This document shows positions 24,764 through 34,500 of a DNA stretch of 64,000 nt, piece after piece. Positions within the stretch are counted from its first letter, which is position 1. The number at the start of each line of letters is the position of its first letter. Made by a program: the position numbers and the translations under genes. Origin of the DNA: KBS50 sp042434095 (GTDB lineage Bacteria; Actinomycetota; Actinomycetes; Mycobacteriales; Micromonosporaceae); assembly GCF_042434095.1 (NCBI RefSeq), contig NZ_JBHLUE010000008.1, forward strand, positions 124,001-188,000, read 5' to 3'. Under the pieces are notes generated by a model. It did no database searches and was not told the origin of the DNA. It saw nothing but the letters and a program-made list of their open reading frames with translations.

Positions 24764-27397
24764 ATGAGCACCTCATTCGCCGACCGTTTGCGGTCCGTCC
24801 CGGACGACGCGCTGGCCACACTCCTGCAGCTGCGTCCGGACCTTGTCGTGCCGGTGCCGGCCGACCTGTCCGCGCTGGCGCTGCGGGCGCAGTCCCGGGT
24901 GTCGGTGGCCCGCGCCCTGGACGGGCTGGACCGGTTCATGCTGCAGATCCTCGACGCGGCCCGGCTGACCCGGGATCCGGAGACCGGGCTCACCTCGGCC
25001 GCTGCCGTACTGTCGCTGGCCCTCACCCCGCCCGCCGCCGTCGATCGGGCGGCCGTCCGGGCGGCGCTGGACCGGCTGCGCGACCTGTTCCTCCTGTACG
25101 GGCCGGAGGACGAGCTGGCCGTGGCCGACGCCGTGGACGAGGTCTGCCCGCCGTACCCGGCCGGGCTGGGCCGGCCGGCGGCGGAGCTGGGACCGCAGGC
25201 GGCCGAGCTGTGCGCCGAGCCGGCGCGGCTGCGCCGCGCGGTGCTGGCCGCGCCGCCCGCGGCCCGCAAGATCCTCGACCGGCTCGCGGCCGGACCACCG
25301 ATCGGCACCCTGCCGGCCGAGTCGCTGCGCACCGCCGCTCCGGGCGGCCGGACCGGCGACGCCGCGGCCCGCCCGGCGGCCGGCGGCGGGTCGCTCGAGC
25401 CCGGTCCGGGCGACCCGGGCGGCAACGGTGGCACGCCGCCCGGCGCGGGCGGCAGCGCGGCGTCCGGCGGCGACGCGGCGTCCGGCGGCGATGCCGGGGC
25501 GGCCTCCCACGGTGGCCCGGGCGCGGCGCCCGGCGACGGCGGGGGTGCGGTGCGCTGGCTGGTGGAGCACGGCCTGCTCGTGCCGGTGCCCGACCCCGGC
25601 ACGTCCCCCGGGGACACGGCGGTGGAGCTGCCCCGCGAGGTCGGTCTGCTGCTGCGCCGGGACACCGGCCCGCTGGGACCGCTCCGGGCCACCCCGCCGG
25701 AACCCGCGGCGGCCCCCCGCGAGCCGAAAGCGGTGGACTCGGCCGGCGCCGGACAGACCATGGAGGCCGTCCGGTACGTCGAGGCCCTGCTGACGGCGCT
25801 CGGCGCCGAGCCGGCCCCGGTGCTGCGCGCCGGCGGGATCGGCGTCCGGGAGCTGCGCCGGCTGGCCCGGGCCACCGGGCTGGACGAGGCGGTGGCGGCC
25901 CTGCTGCTGGAGGTGGCCACCGCGGCCGGGCTGGCCGGCGAGGCCGACCTGCCCGGCGCGACCACCACCAGGGCGGGCGCGGACCAGCAGATCCTGCCCA
26001 CCCCGTTCTATGAGACCTGGCGGGCCGAACCGCTGGCGCACCGCTGGGAGATCCTGGCCCGGGCCTGGCTGACGATGACCCGCCAGCCCGGGATGGTGGG
26101 CCAGCGTGACGACCGGGACCGGCCGATCACCCCGCTGTCCGGCGAGGTCGAGCGGGCCGGCGCGCCGGCCGCCCGGCGGGTGGTGCTGGGAGTGCTGGCC
26201 GAGCTGGCCCCCGGGGCGGCGCCGGACGAGGACGAGGCGCTGGAACTCGTCGCCTGGCGGATGCCGCGGCGCAGCCGCGGCCGGGAGCGGGCGTACCGGG
26301 AGGTGCTGGCCGAGGCGGCCAACCTGGGCGTCACCGGCCTCGGCGCGCTCACCTCGTACGGCCGGCTGCTGCTCGCCGACCCCGCGGAGGAGCGCCGGGC
26401 CGCGGACGACGACCCGCTGGGCGTACGGGCCGCCTCGACCGCGCTGCCCGGCTACACCTCCCCGGCCGTACGCGCCCTCGACGCCCTGCTGCCGTCCCCG
26501 GTCGACCACTTCCTGGTGCAGGCCGACCTCAGCGTGGTGGTGCCCGGCCCGCCGGAGCCGGCGCTGGCCGCCGAGCTGGACACGGTGGCCGAGCCGGAGT
26601 CGGCCGGCGGCGCGAGCGTGCACCGGGTCACCGCCGGCAGCCTGCGCCGCGCCCTCGACGCCGGATACGCCGCCGAGGACCTGCACGGGCTGTTCCGCCG
26701 CCGGTCCCGCACCCCGGTGCCGCAGACCCTCACGTACCTGATCGACGACGTGGCCCGCAAACACGGCGGCCTCCGGGTCGGCGCGGCAGGCGCGTATCTG
26801 CGCAGCGACGACGAGGCGCTGCTGGCCGAGGCGTTGGCCGACCGCCGGCTGGCCGTGCTGTCGCTGCGCCGGTTGGCCCCGACGGTGCTGGTGAGCCCGT
26901 ACCAGGTGGCGCGGCTGCTGACCGCGTTGCGCGACGCCGGCTACGCCCCGGTGCCGGAGGACGCCACCGGCGCCGCGGTGCTGACCCGGCCGAGGCCGAG
27001 CCGGGCCCCGGTGCGGGCGCTGATGGCGGCCCGGGCGCCCGATCCGCTGGCCGCGCCGAAGCTGAGCCGGCCCCGGGTGCTCGGGGTCATCGAGCAGATG
27101 CGCCGCGGCGAGGCGGCGGCCCGGGCTGCCCGACGGGCGCCCGATCCGGTCCGCACCGGCAACGGGGCACGACCGGCCGCCCGGCACACCCACAGCCAGG
27201 CGCTCGCCGTGCTGCAGCAGGCGGTCCGGGACAAGTCGCTGGTCTGGGTCGGGTACGTCGACGCGCACGGCGGCACCACGTCCCGGCTGGTCCGGCCGGT
27301 CTCCATCGGGGCCGGCTACCTGCGGGCCGAGGACGAACGGACCGACATGCTGCACACGTTCGCGCTGCACCGGATCACCGCGGCCGTCCTCGACTGA
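24764..27397 (+). CDS. Helicase-associated (XPB/Ssl2-like) protein with WYL-like C-terminus
   Basis: 877 residues. It contains the helicase C-terminal-type domain found in actinobacterial XPB partners (Helicase_C_3-like), around DALLPSPVDHFLVQADLSVV and LTYLIDDVARKHGGLRVGAA. The end (LAVLQQAVRDKSLVWVGYVD, SRLVRPVSIGAGYLRAEDE) resembles a WYL-type ligand or nucleic-acid-sensing domain. I see no Walker A motif, so it is not itself a helicase. A Gly/Ala-rich linker lies near residues 195-260. It probably works with the XPB helicase encoded 1.6 kb downstream; their nearness supports that, but the role in bacteria is unclear. Confidence 0.8.
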   Translation: MSTSFADRLRSVPDDALATLLQLRPDLVVPVPADLSALALRAQSRVSVARALDGLDRFMLQILDAARLTRDPETGLTSAAAVLSLALTPPAAVDRAAVRAALDRLRDLFLLYGPEDELAVADAVDEVCPPYPAGLGRPAAELGPQAAELCAEPARLRRAVLAAPPAARKILDRLAAGPPIGTLPAESLRTAAPGGRTGDAAARPAAGGGSLEPGPGDPGGNGGTPPGAGGSAASGGDAASGGDAGAASHGGPGAAPGDGGGAVRWLVEHGLLVPVPDPGTSPGDTAVELPREVGLLLRRDTGPLGPLRATPPEPAAAPREPKAVDSAGAGQTMEAVRYVEALLTALGAEPAPVLRAGGIGVRELRRLARATGLDEAVAALLLEVATAAGLAGEADLPGATTTRAGADQQILPTPFYETWRAEPLAHRWEILARAWLTMTRQPGMVGQRDDRDRPITPLSGEVERAGAPAARRVVLGVLAELAPGAAPDEDEALELVAWRMPRRSRGRERAYREVLAEAANLGVTGLGALTSYGRLLLADPAEERRAADDDPLGVRAASTALPGYTSPAVRALDALLPSPVDHFLVQADLSVVVPGPPEPALAAELDTVAEPESAGGASVHRVTAGSLRRALDAGYAAEDLHGLFRRRSRTPVPQTLTYLIDDVARKHGGLRVGAAGAYLRSDDEALLAEALADRRLAVLSLRRLAPTVLVSPYQVARLLTALRDAGYAPVPEDATGAAVLTRPRPSRAPVRALMAARAPDPLAAPKLSRPRVLGVIEQMRRGEAAARAARRAPDPVRTGNGARPAARHTHSQALAVLQQAVRDKSLVWVGYVDAHGGTTSRLVRPVSIGAGYLRAEDERTDMLHTFALHRITAAVLD

Positions 27398-27454
27398 GCG
27401 GCGCCGCGGCCCGGGACACCGCGCGAACCCGCACTCGGGAGCACCGCGGGGCCG

Positions 27455-27775
27455 TCAGCGGCGGCTCTGCCGCAGCGTGCCCACGATCGAGAAGAGCAGC
27501 AGCAGCGCGAAGCCGGCGCCGGCCGACTCGCCGACCGAGTCGATGAAGCCCTGCCGCAGCACCAGCCAGCCCCAGAGGAACCAGCCCAACAGCAGGACGC
27601 CGAGCAGGAGGTAGCCGGCGATCATGGCCGGGGACACGTCCGCGGCCCCCGGCCCGGCGGGCGCCTCCGCCGGCGGCTCCCCCGCCCGGACGTCGCCGCG
27701 CCCGGGACCCGGGTCGGGCGGTGGGCCGTCCTCCGCGTACGGCGACAACAACGGGCCCTGCCGTCCGTCCTTCAT
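27455..27775 (-). CDS. Hypothetical small membrane protein
   Basis: 106 residues, not recognised. A Pro/Gly-rich N-terminal 48 residues are followed by two membrane helices (MIAGYLLLGVLLLGWFLWGW and GFALLLLFSIVGTL) and a short basic end. Convergent with the helicase-associated gene. The start may be internal, since the first 45 residues are low complexity. Confidence 0.6.
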   Translation of the reverse strand: MKDGRQGPLLSPYAEDGPPPDPGPGRGDVRAGEPPAEAPAGPGAADVSPAMIAGYLLLGVLLLGWFLWGWLVLRQGFIDSVGESAGAGFALLLLFSIVGTLRQSRR

Positions 27776-27890
27776 CCGCGCCTCCCGACCGTACGGCGTC
27801 CGGATCCCAGCCTGCCACCTCCGCCGGCCGCCCGGCAGCCGCCGCTCCCCGGAACCACCCCGGAAAACGCGCTCCGGGAACCCCCGGATG

Positions 27891-27944
27891 CAAGGAAGGG
27901 CCCCTTGTTATCGCTTTCTGTATAGGAAGGGTCCCCTCCTAACG
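27891..27944 (+). repeat. Palindromic element A3 (54 bp)
   Basis: Plus-orientation copy with the conserved middle TTATCGCTTTCTGTATAGG. The right half is degenerate (GGGTCCCCTCCTAACG). It lies 27 bp downstream of the minus-strand L,D-transpeptidase stop and upstream of the small membrane gene. Confidence 0.85.
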
Positions 27945-27971
27945 CCCTCCGGGTCGGCTGCCCGGCGCGGC

Positions 27972-28883
27972 TCAGGTGCCGGGCCGGCGGCCGAACAGCC
28001 GGACGTGGGTCCCCACCGAGCCCAGCTCCCACATCCGCCGGGCGTCCTCGGGCAGCAGGTTCACGCAGCCGTGCGAGCCGATCGACATGTCGTGCAGGTA
28101 CGTGGTGGTCTCGTGGAAGCCCATCCCGCCATAGAAGTGCTGCCACAGCGGCATCCACACCTCGTACGGGGTAGACCACTCGCGGGGGTTGCGATAGTCG
28201 ATGGTGTATGAACCGGACACGGTGGCGTAGCCCGGCTTCCCGGTGCGGGTGACGGTCGGGCCGAGCAGCACGTGGCCGTCCCGCACCACCCACACGGTCT
28301 GGTGGGTGAGGTCGACGCAGAAGGTGGTGCCCTTGCCGGCCCGGCAGCTCGCCAGGTTGGTCCGGGCCAGCCGGCCGGCCACGTCCGCCGTGGTGGGGCC
28401 GGCTCGGCCGGCGGCCGGGCTGATCCCGTACCGGCGCTGGAACCGCTTGATGGCCGCGCAGTCGGCGGCCGACTGCCGCCCGTCCACCTCGACCGGGCCG
28501 AAGCCGCCCAGCCGGGCCAGGTACGTCTCCACCTCGCGTTGCTGTTCGCCCTGGGTGCAGCCGGCCGGCAGCCGCGACGGCGTGGTCGAACCGGCGGATC
28601 CGGCCGAACCGGTCGAACCGGTCGGGCCGGCGGAACCGGCGGGGGACGGCGATCCGGCCCGGTCGGGTCCCTGCGACGAAGGTCGCCGGGAACCGGCCGG
28701 GGCGGTACCACCGGGCTGGATCGGGCCGGGCGAACCGCTCGCCCCCGTTGTGCCGCTCGCAGCGTTCACCGGCGCGGGCCCACCCGCGCGGTGCTCCTGC
28801 GGCCCGAACGTGCACGCTCCGGCACCGACCAGCGTGACCACCGCCACCGCCGTCAGACGGATCGCGAGAACTATTCGATTCAT
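27972..28883 (-). CDS. L,D-transpeptidase (YkuD domain) lipoprotein-like
   Basis: 303 residues. A signal sequence with a lipobox-like VGAGAC near residue 24 is followed by a long Ser/Gly/Pro linker (about 30-105). Next come a peptidoglycan-binding-like helical segment (CAAIKRFQRRYGI) and a YkuD catalytic domain whose active-site motif IGSHGCVNL contains the nucleophilic cysteine and the histidine. It would form 3-3 cross-links in peptidoglycan or attach proteins to it on the outer face of the membrane. ATG start with GGGGGAGG upstream. Divergent from the XPB helicase gene. Confidence 0.9.
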   Translation of the reverse strand: MNRIVLAIRLTAVAVVTLVGAGACTFGPQEHRAGGPAPVNAASGTTGASGSPGPIQPGGTAPAGSRRPSSQGPDRAGSPSPAGSAGPTGSTGSAGSAGSTTPSRLPAGCTQGEQQREVETYLARLGGFGPVEVDGRQSAADCAAIKRFQRRYGISPAAGRAGPTTADVAGRLARTNLASCRAGKGTTFCVDLTHQTVWVVRDGHVLLGPTVTRTGKPGYATVSGSYTIDYRNPREWSTPYEVWMPLWQHFYGGMGFHETTTYLHDMSIGSHGCVNLLPEDARRMWELGSVGTHVRLFGRRPGT

Positions 28884-29027
28884 CGAGCCTCCCCCAGGCA
28901 GTGGTCACCAGCTAGACGCCAGGAGCCATCGATCCGTTGCGTCGGCTCTTCGACCGTGTCCGTCCCGTTATCGCGTGCAACACTGGAGGGTCTGTCCGAG
29001 CGAACCCTGCCCGAGAGGAACGATGGC

Positions 29028-30737
29028 GTGACCGGTGGCCCCTTGATCGTGCAGTCGGACAAGACCCTGCTGCTGGAGGTCGATCACCCCGACGCAACCG
29101 CCTGCCGGATGGCCATCGCGCCATTCGCCGAGCTGGAGCGCTCGCCCGAGCACGTGCACACCTACCGGCTCACCCCGCTGGGGTTGTGGAACGCGCGCGC
29201 GGCCGGCCACGACGCCGAGGGCGTGGTGGATGCCCTGATCAAATACAGCCGCTACCCGGTGCCGCACGCGCTGCTGGTCGACGTGGCCGAGACGATGGAC
29301 CGGTACGGCCGGCTCCAGCTGATGAACCACCCGAGCCACGGCCTGGTGCTGCGGGCGCTGGACCGGATGGTGCTCATCGAGGTGGCCAAGAGCAAGAAGC
29401 TCGCCGGGATGCTCGGCGCCAAGGTCGACGAGGACACCATCGCGGTGCACCCGTCCGAGCGGGGCCGGCTCAAGCAGGGGCTGCTCAAGCTGGGCTGGCC
29501 GGCCGAGGACCTGGCCGGGTACGTGGACGGCGAGGCGCACCCGATCGAGCTGGCGCAGGACGGCAAGGACGTGCCGGCCGACAAGACCCACCCGGCCCGC
29601 CACCAGGCGGCGTGGACCCTTCGGTCCTACCAGCGGGAGGCCGTGCAGCAGTTCTGGGCCGGCGGCTCGGGCGTGGTGGTGCTGCCGTGCGGCGCCGGCA
29701 AGACGCTGGTCGGCGCGGCCGCGATGGCCGAGGCGAAGGCCACCACGCTGATCCTGGTCACCAACACGGTGGCCGGCCGGCAGTGGAAGCGCGAGCTGAT
29801 CGCCCGGACGTCGCTGACCGAGGAGGAGATCGGGGAATACTCCGGCGAGCGCAAGGAGATCCGCCCGGTCACCATCGCCACGTACCAGGTGCTCACCGCG
29901 CGGCGCGGCGGCGCGTTCACCCACCTGGACCTGTTCGGCGCCCGCGACTGGGGCCTGGTCATCTATGACGAGGTGCACCTGCTGCCCGCGCCGATCTTCC
30001 GGTTCACCGCGGACCTCCAGGCCCGCCGCCGGCTCGGCCTGACCGCCACGCTGGTCCGGGAGGACGGCCGGGAGGGCGACGTCTTCTCGCTGATCGGCCC
30101 CAAGCGGTACGACGCGCCGTGGAAGGACATCGAGTCGCAGGGCTGGATCGCGCCGGCCGACTGCACCGAGGTGCGCGTCACGCTCACCGACGCCGAGCGG
30201 ATGGCGTACGCCACGGCCGAGCCGGAGGAGCGCTACCGGATGGCGGCCACCGCCCGGACCAAGCTGCCGGTGGTACGCGCCCTGGTGGCCCGGCACCCGG
30301 ACGATCAGGTGCTGGTGATCGGCGGCTACATCGACCAACTGCACGAGCTGGGCGAATATCTCGACGCCCCGATCGTGCAGGGATCGACCACCAACAAGGA
30401 GCGCGAGCGGCTGTTCGACGCGTTCCGGGCCGGGGAGATCCGCACGCTGGTCATCTCGAAGGTGGGCAACTTCTCCATCGACCTGCCCGAGGCGGCCGTG
30501 GCCATCCAGGTCTCCGGCACGTTCGGCTCCCGGCAGGAGGAGGCGCAGCGGCTGGGTCGGGTGCTGCGACCCAAGGCGGACCGGCGGCAGGCGCACTTCT
30601 ACACGGTGGTCTCCCGGGACACGATCGACACCGAGTACGCCGCGCACCGGCAGCGGTTCCTGGCCGAGCAGGGGTACGCGTACACGATCGTCGACGCCGA
30701 CGACGTACTCGGCCCGAAGCTGCCCACGGTGGACTGA
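29028..30737 (+). CDS. Bacterial XPB-type DNA repair helicase
   Basis: 569 residues, superfamily 2. An N-terminal damage-recognition-like domain (about 1-190) precedes helicase domain 1 with Walker A LPCGAGKT (219-226), DEVH box at 314-317 and the RED-type motif LTATLVRED. Domain 2 carries motif V (LVISKVGNFSIDLPEA) and motif VI (EAQRLGRVLRPK). Eukaryotic and archaeal XPB unwinds DNA in transcription and repair; bacterial XPB is 3'-5' and its role is unsettled. The GTG at 29028 is supported by GAGAGGAA. Confidence 0.93.
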   Translation: MTGGPLIVQSDKTLLLEVDHPDATACRMAIAPFAELERSPEHVHTYRLTPLGLWNARAAGHDAEGVVDALIKYSRYPVPHALLVDVAETMDRYGRLQLMNHPSHGLVLRALDRMVLIEVAKSKKLAGMLGAKVDEDTIAVHPSERGRLKQGLLKLGWPAEDLAGYVDGEAHPIELAQDGKDVPADKTHPARHQAAWTLRSYQREAVQQFWAGGSGVVVLPCGAGKTLVGAAAMAEAKATTLILVTNTVAGRQWKRELIARTSLTEEEIGEYSGERKEIRPVTIATYQVLTARRGGAFTHLDLFGARDWGLVIYDEVHLLPAPIFRFTADLQARRRLGLTATLVREDGREGDVFSLIGPKRYDAPWKDIESQGWIAPADCTEVRVTLTDAERMAYATAEPEERYRMAATARTKLPVVRALVARHPDDQVLVIGGYIDQLHELGEYLDAPIVQGSTTNKERERLFDAFRAGEIRTLVISKVGNFSIDLPEAAVAIQVSGTFGSRQEEAQRLGRVLRPKADRRQAHFYTVVSRDTIDTEYAAHRQRFLAEQGYAYTIVDADDVLGPKLPTVD

Positions 30738-30870
30738 GGAGACTGGAGATACTACCTACCGCCGTCGCCCTTCCAGCACCGCGTCAACTGGTTGCCCTCC
30801 TCAAGGCGTAGCCCGCACAAGGGAACCTTCGATCATCCCGACCTGACGGCGCTCGGCCCCCGCCTACTCC

Positions 30871-31563
30871 TTAATCCTGCCGTTGGGTCAATATCTCTGC
30901 GGCTTCGGCGATGGCATCGTCTACGGACGAGGCCCTGCGTGATTCCGGTGCCCAAGAGGCACCGATCGAATAAGAAGACCCGGCTTCTAGAGCGATCCAG
31001 GCCTCCCCAGCCGACCGGTCGGACGGATCGATCGCGAGCCTCAGCAGGGTCAGGTGGGTCACGCTAGGAAAAAGCTTCCCGAGTGTTAGGTGGCGATGCG
31101 CTGTCACCAGCAAAGGGCGCAAGTCGTCGAGATCGCCGTCGCCTATCAACTCCTGCCACCGGACGGCGGTGGGGTTGCCTTCCTCAAAGGCCTGAGCCAG
31201 GCGGGTGTAGCCCATGAACGGGAATGCGCTCTTCAGCGCTTGCAGCGAGGCGCCCCGGCGCCATGCCTCCACCGTACGGGCTGCGTCCAGCAGTACCGGT
31301 GTACCTCCCGTCGCCCATCCATGCCCCTTGCCTTCAATTTTGATCAGGAATAACCGCTCCTCAGCGGCCAGGGAAATTCCGATTCCTCCCCGTGAAGAGG
31401 TGAACCACGCCACGACCAGCCCCGCGTCACCCTCGGGTGCCGTCACCTCTCCAAGATCGATCCCGCGCTCTTGTGAGGCCATCTCCAATGCCGCCTTCAG
31501 GCTTCCCGCTTCAGCCAGGTCGCGATACAACTCACGGCTCGCCAGATCGCTAAACTCAATCAT
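30871..31563 (-). CDS. DUF6193-type protein, candidate immunity protein of the adjacent toxin
   Basis: 230 residues. The pattern GWATGGTPVLLDAARTVEAW followed by RRGASLQALKSAFPFMGYTR, and later LTLGKLFPSVTHLTLLRLAI, matches the DUF6193 family of actinobacteria as I remember it; family function is unknown. No signal peptide, so it is cytoplasmic. It starts 24 bp after the stop of the giant secreted toxin on the same strand, which is the usual place for an immunity gene. Base composition is clearly less GC-rich than most of the window. Immunity is an inference from position and could be wrong. Confidence 0.65.
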   Translation of the reverse strand: MIEFSDLASRELYRDLAEAGSLKAALEMASQERGIDLGEVTAPEGDAGLVVAWFTSSRGGIGISLAAEERLFLIKIEGKGHGWATGGTPVLLDAARTVEAWRRGASLQALKSAFPFMGYTRLAQAFEEGNPTAVRWQELIGDGDLDDLRPLLVTAHRHLTLGKLFPSVTHLTLLRLAIDPSDRSAGEAWIALEAGSSYSIGASWAPESRRASSVDDAIAEAAEILTQRQD

Positions 31564-31587
31564 CTCCCGCTCTCCAGGCCGTCATCC

Positions 31588-34500
31588 TCACTCCGGGAAC
31601 CAGTAGCTCGGCAGCTTCTTACCGTTCCATGTCAGCGACTTCCAGTCCGGCTCCGGAACAGACACCAGAATATAATTGTCTCCGACTTTCTGATAGAACT
31701 TAACCGAACTCCACGACCGCCTGCCCTGGATCACTGCCTTGGCTATCCAAGACATCTCCTCTTCCGTGGCTTTCTTTCGGCCATCGGTGGCCCCACGGAT
31801 AGCAGCGATGGCGTACTGCTCGGCCGCATCCCGGCCCTCGAATTCGTTCAGACTAACGCGAAGGGTGACGGCCGGATCATCAACCGCTAGCAGCACCGGA
31901 CCGCGCCACGTGTCTCCCTTCATGCCGAGGACGTGTGTGAAGCCAAACTTCTTCGCGAAGTCCGCGAGGCCTCCGCTTTTTGTCCCTAGAGCCAAGTCAC
32001 AGAGATCTTCGTTGTGGACGAGCAGCGGAAGCCGGCCCGCCATCGCGAAATAGGTGTGATGGTTGGCAACGCTCAGATTGTGAACCGTGGCTTGCGCAGT
32101 CCGATGACGTACGGAGCTGACCTGGACCCACGCACCGGATCCAGTATGGAGCCACTGGCCGGGGTGAAGATTGCCAGCATTGACCCACTGCCGAATGCCT
32201 TCAACCCAGAACGGATGCTGAGCCGTGGCGGTCAGAATGTCCGACCTAGTTCCTTGACCACCGCCAGTCTGGACGGAGACCTCGACCAGGTCCTTATTCC
32301 CCGACCGCTCGACCGTGGCCGTCACACGTTCGCTGTCCTGTTGACCCGTTCGTTCGTTGACGGATGCGACCTGGTCGCCTACCGCAATATCCTCGATCGC
32401 CTTTGCGGTGCCGTCACCCAACAAGACGCGGGTGCCCGGGACAAAACTGTTCGGTACTGCGCAGCCTCGAATCCGATTGATGAACTGAGCCATGAGCGCC
32501 TGGCTGAACTCACCTTCCACAGCGGACTGCTCGAAAACGGCTGGTACTCGGATTCCGGCGAAGTCGCGAAGTCTGGTGAGACCCAGTCCGCCCACGGCCG
32601 AACCGGATGCAAGCTCAATAAGCGAGGACTCAAGCCACAGGTCGAAAAAGCCGCCGACGCCCATCAGCACCTCAGGGCCGCCGAGAAGTGCCATGACCGC
32701 GACACAAGGTGCTTTACAGAAAATCGCTGTAAGGATAAGCGCATCAACCGCAGCGCCAGCAACGACGAAGGCGCTCAGCTCGGTGACGAAGGCGCCGACC
32801 ATGTCGAGTTGGCGGTTGGTGACGAAGCTGGGGTTGAACGTGTCGGCCATGCAGTTCTTGAAGTAGACGCTGCCGGGTGTGCCCATCCGGTGGCACATCT
32901 CGGCGTTAAGCTCAGCCTTGGCGAGCTTGAGGGAGTCTGAGTCGGTGATGTGGTGCAGGCAGTCCTGCTTGTTGGCCCCCGCCACCGAGGCGCACATGTA
33001 CGCCAGCCGAACATTCTCGTCCTTGCGGTCCTGCTCGGCCCTGGCCAGGTAGGCCTGATACGCCTCGTTGTAGTACTGCTGGGCGGCCTGCATGTCCTTG
33101 CCGGCATCGAGCGCCGATTGGCGGGCCTTGGCGGCGGCCTGAGCGGCGTCGGCCGCGTAGCCCTTGGCCATGTCGTACGAGTCCTGAGCCCACGCTGCGG
33201 AGTGCGCCGCCTGGACGGCAGCCTGGTTGGCGGCCGCAGCGGCCTGGCTGGCCGTACGCGCCGACTCGGCGGCCCGACGCGCCGAGTCCTCGGCCTGGTT
33301 GGCCGAGTTGTTGGCCTGCTGGGCGTAACCGGCGGCCTGTTGTGCCGACGTCTGGGCCCGACCCGCCCAGTCATTCGCTTCCTGCGAATTCCCGCGGGCC
33401 CGGGCGGCCGCCGCCTGCGCCTCCTGGGCCTGCTGCGTGGCGGTCGTCGCCGCCGCCTGACCCTGGGCGAGCAGCGCCAACATCTCGGCCTCGTGGGTGG
33501 CCGCATCCAGGTCGTTCTGCGCCGCTGCGTACCGGCCGGTGACGAGGAATTGGTGGAGCGTGGCGGGTGGGCCGTCCAGGGCGGTCTGCGCTGCTCCCTT
33601 GAGTTCGGGACCCGAGGTGGGATCGGCGAGGATCCGATTGACCGCGATCCGGTCATCGGCCTCGGCCGCGGTGTACTGGAGGTTGGTGAGGAAGTCGCGA
33701 TACGCCTGGTGCGTGCCGGCATCCAGCGCCTGCTGCGCCCTCTGCGCCACAGTCGCTTGACCGGCGGTCTGCGCCTGCGCCATCGCCTGGTTGACGGCGA
33801 GCCGGTCCTCGGTGTCCCGGCCAGGGTAGTTGGGGTCGGCCAGGAATCCGGCGACACCGGCGTCTGAGCCGGCCAGCACCGTCTCGGCGGCCTGAGCCAG
33901 TGCCTCGCTTCCGGTGGCGCCGATGCTCTGTACGAGCACCCGGTCGTCCTGGTGGGCAGCGGCGTCGATGCCGGTGCTGACGAACGCCAGCACGCCCTCG
34001 TCCGGATCCCCCAGCGCGGCAAGCGCCGCCTGTCGAGTCCACGCTCCCGTGGACCCGGCCAGCACCAGCGCGACCTTGCGGGCGTCGGCGACAGCGAGCG
34101 CCCGATCGGTGCCCGGATTACGCGCCTCGGCGATCAGCCGGTTGGTCTCGGCGTCTCGCTTGGCGGCCTCCTGTGCGTCCCATCTTGCCCGCTGCCGGTA
34201 TGAATCCATCGCCGCGCTAGCGGCCAGCGCTGCCTCATCGTTCTCCTCGAACGCCAATTGCACCCGGCTGGCGTCGGCCGCCTGCGCAGCATCGTGGATC
34301 TTCACGGCCTCGTTCATCGCCGCCACCGCGGCGTTGGCCGCCGCCGTGGCGGCGTTCGCGGCCGCGGTGGAACGCTGCGCCGCCTGGGCTGCCTCCCCGG
34401 CGTGCCGAGCCGCGTCCTCCGCGGCCGTCGCCGCTGCGTCGGCGTCCTGGGCGGCCCGGTCAGCCGCGTCGCGCGCGTTGTACGCGGCCGACGCCGCCGC

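Noticed and set aside
31739..32940. Plus-strand frames opposite the toxin's HINT and tip region
   Set aside because: They lack family motifs and ribosome sites. The minus-strand HINT motifs are unambiguous.
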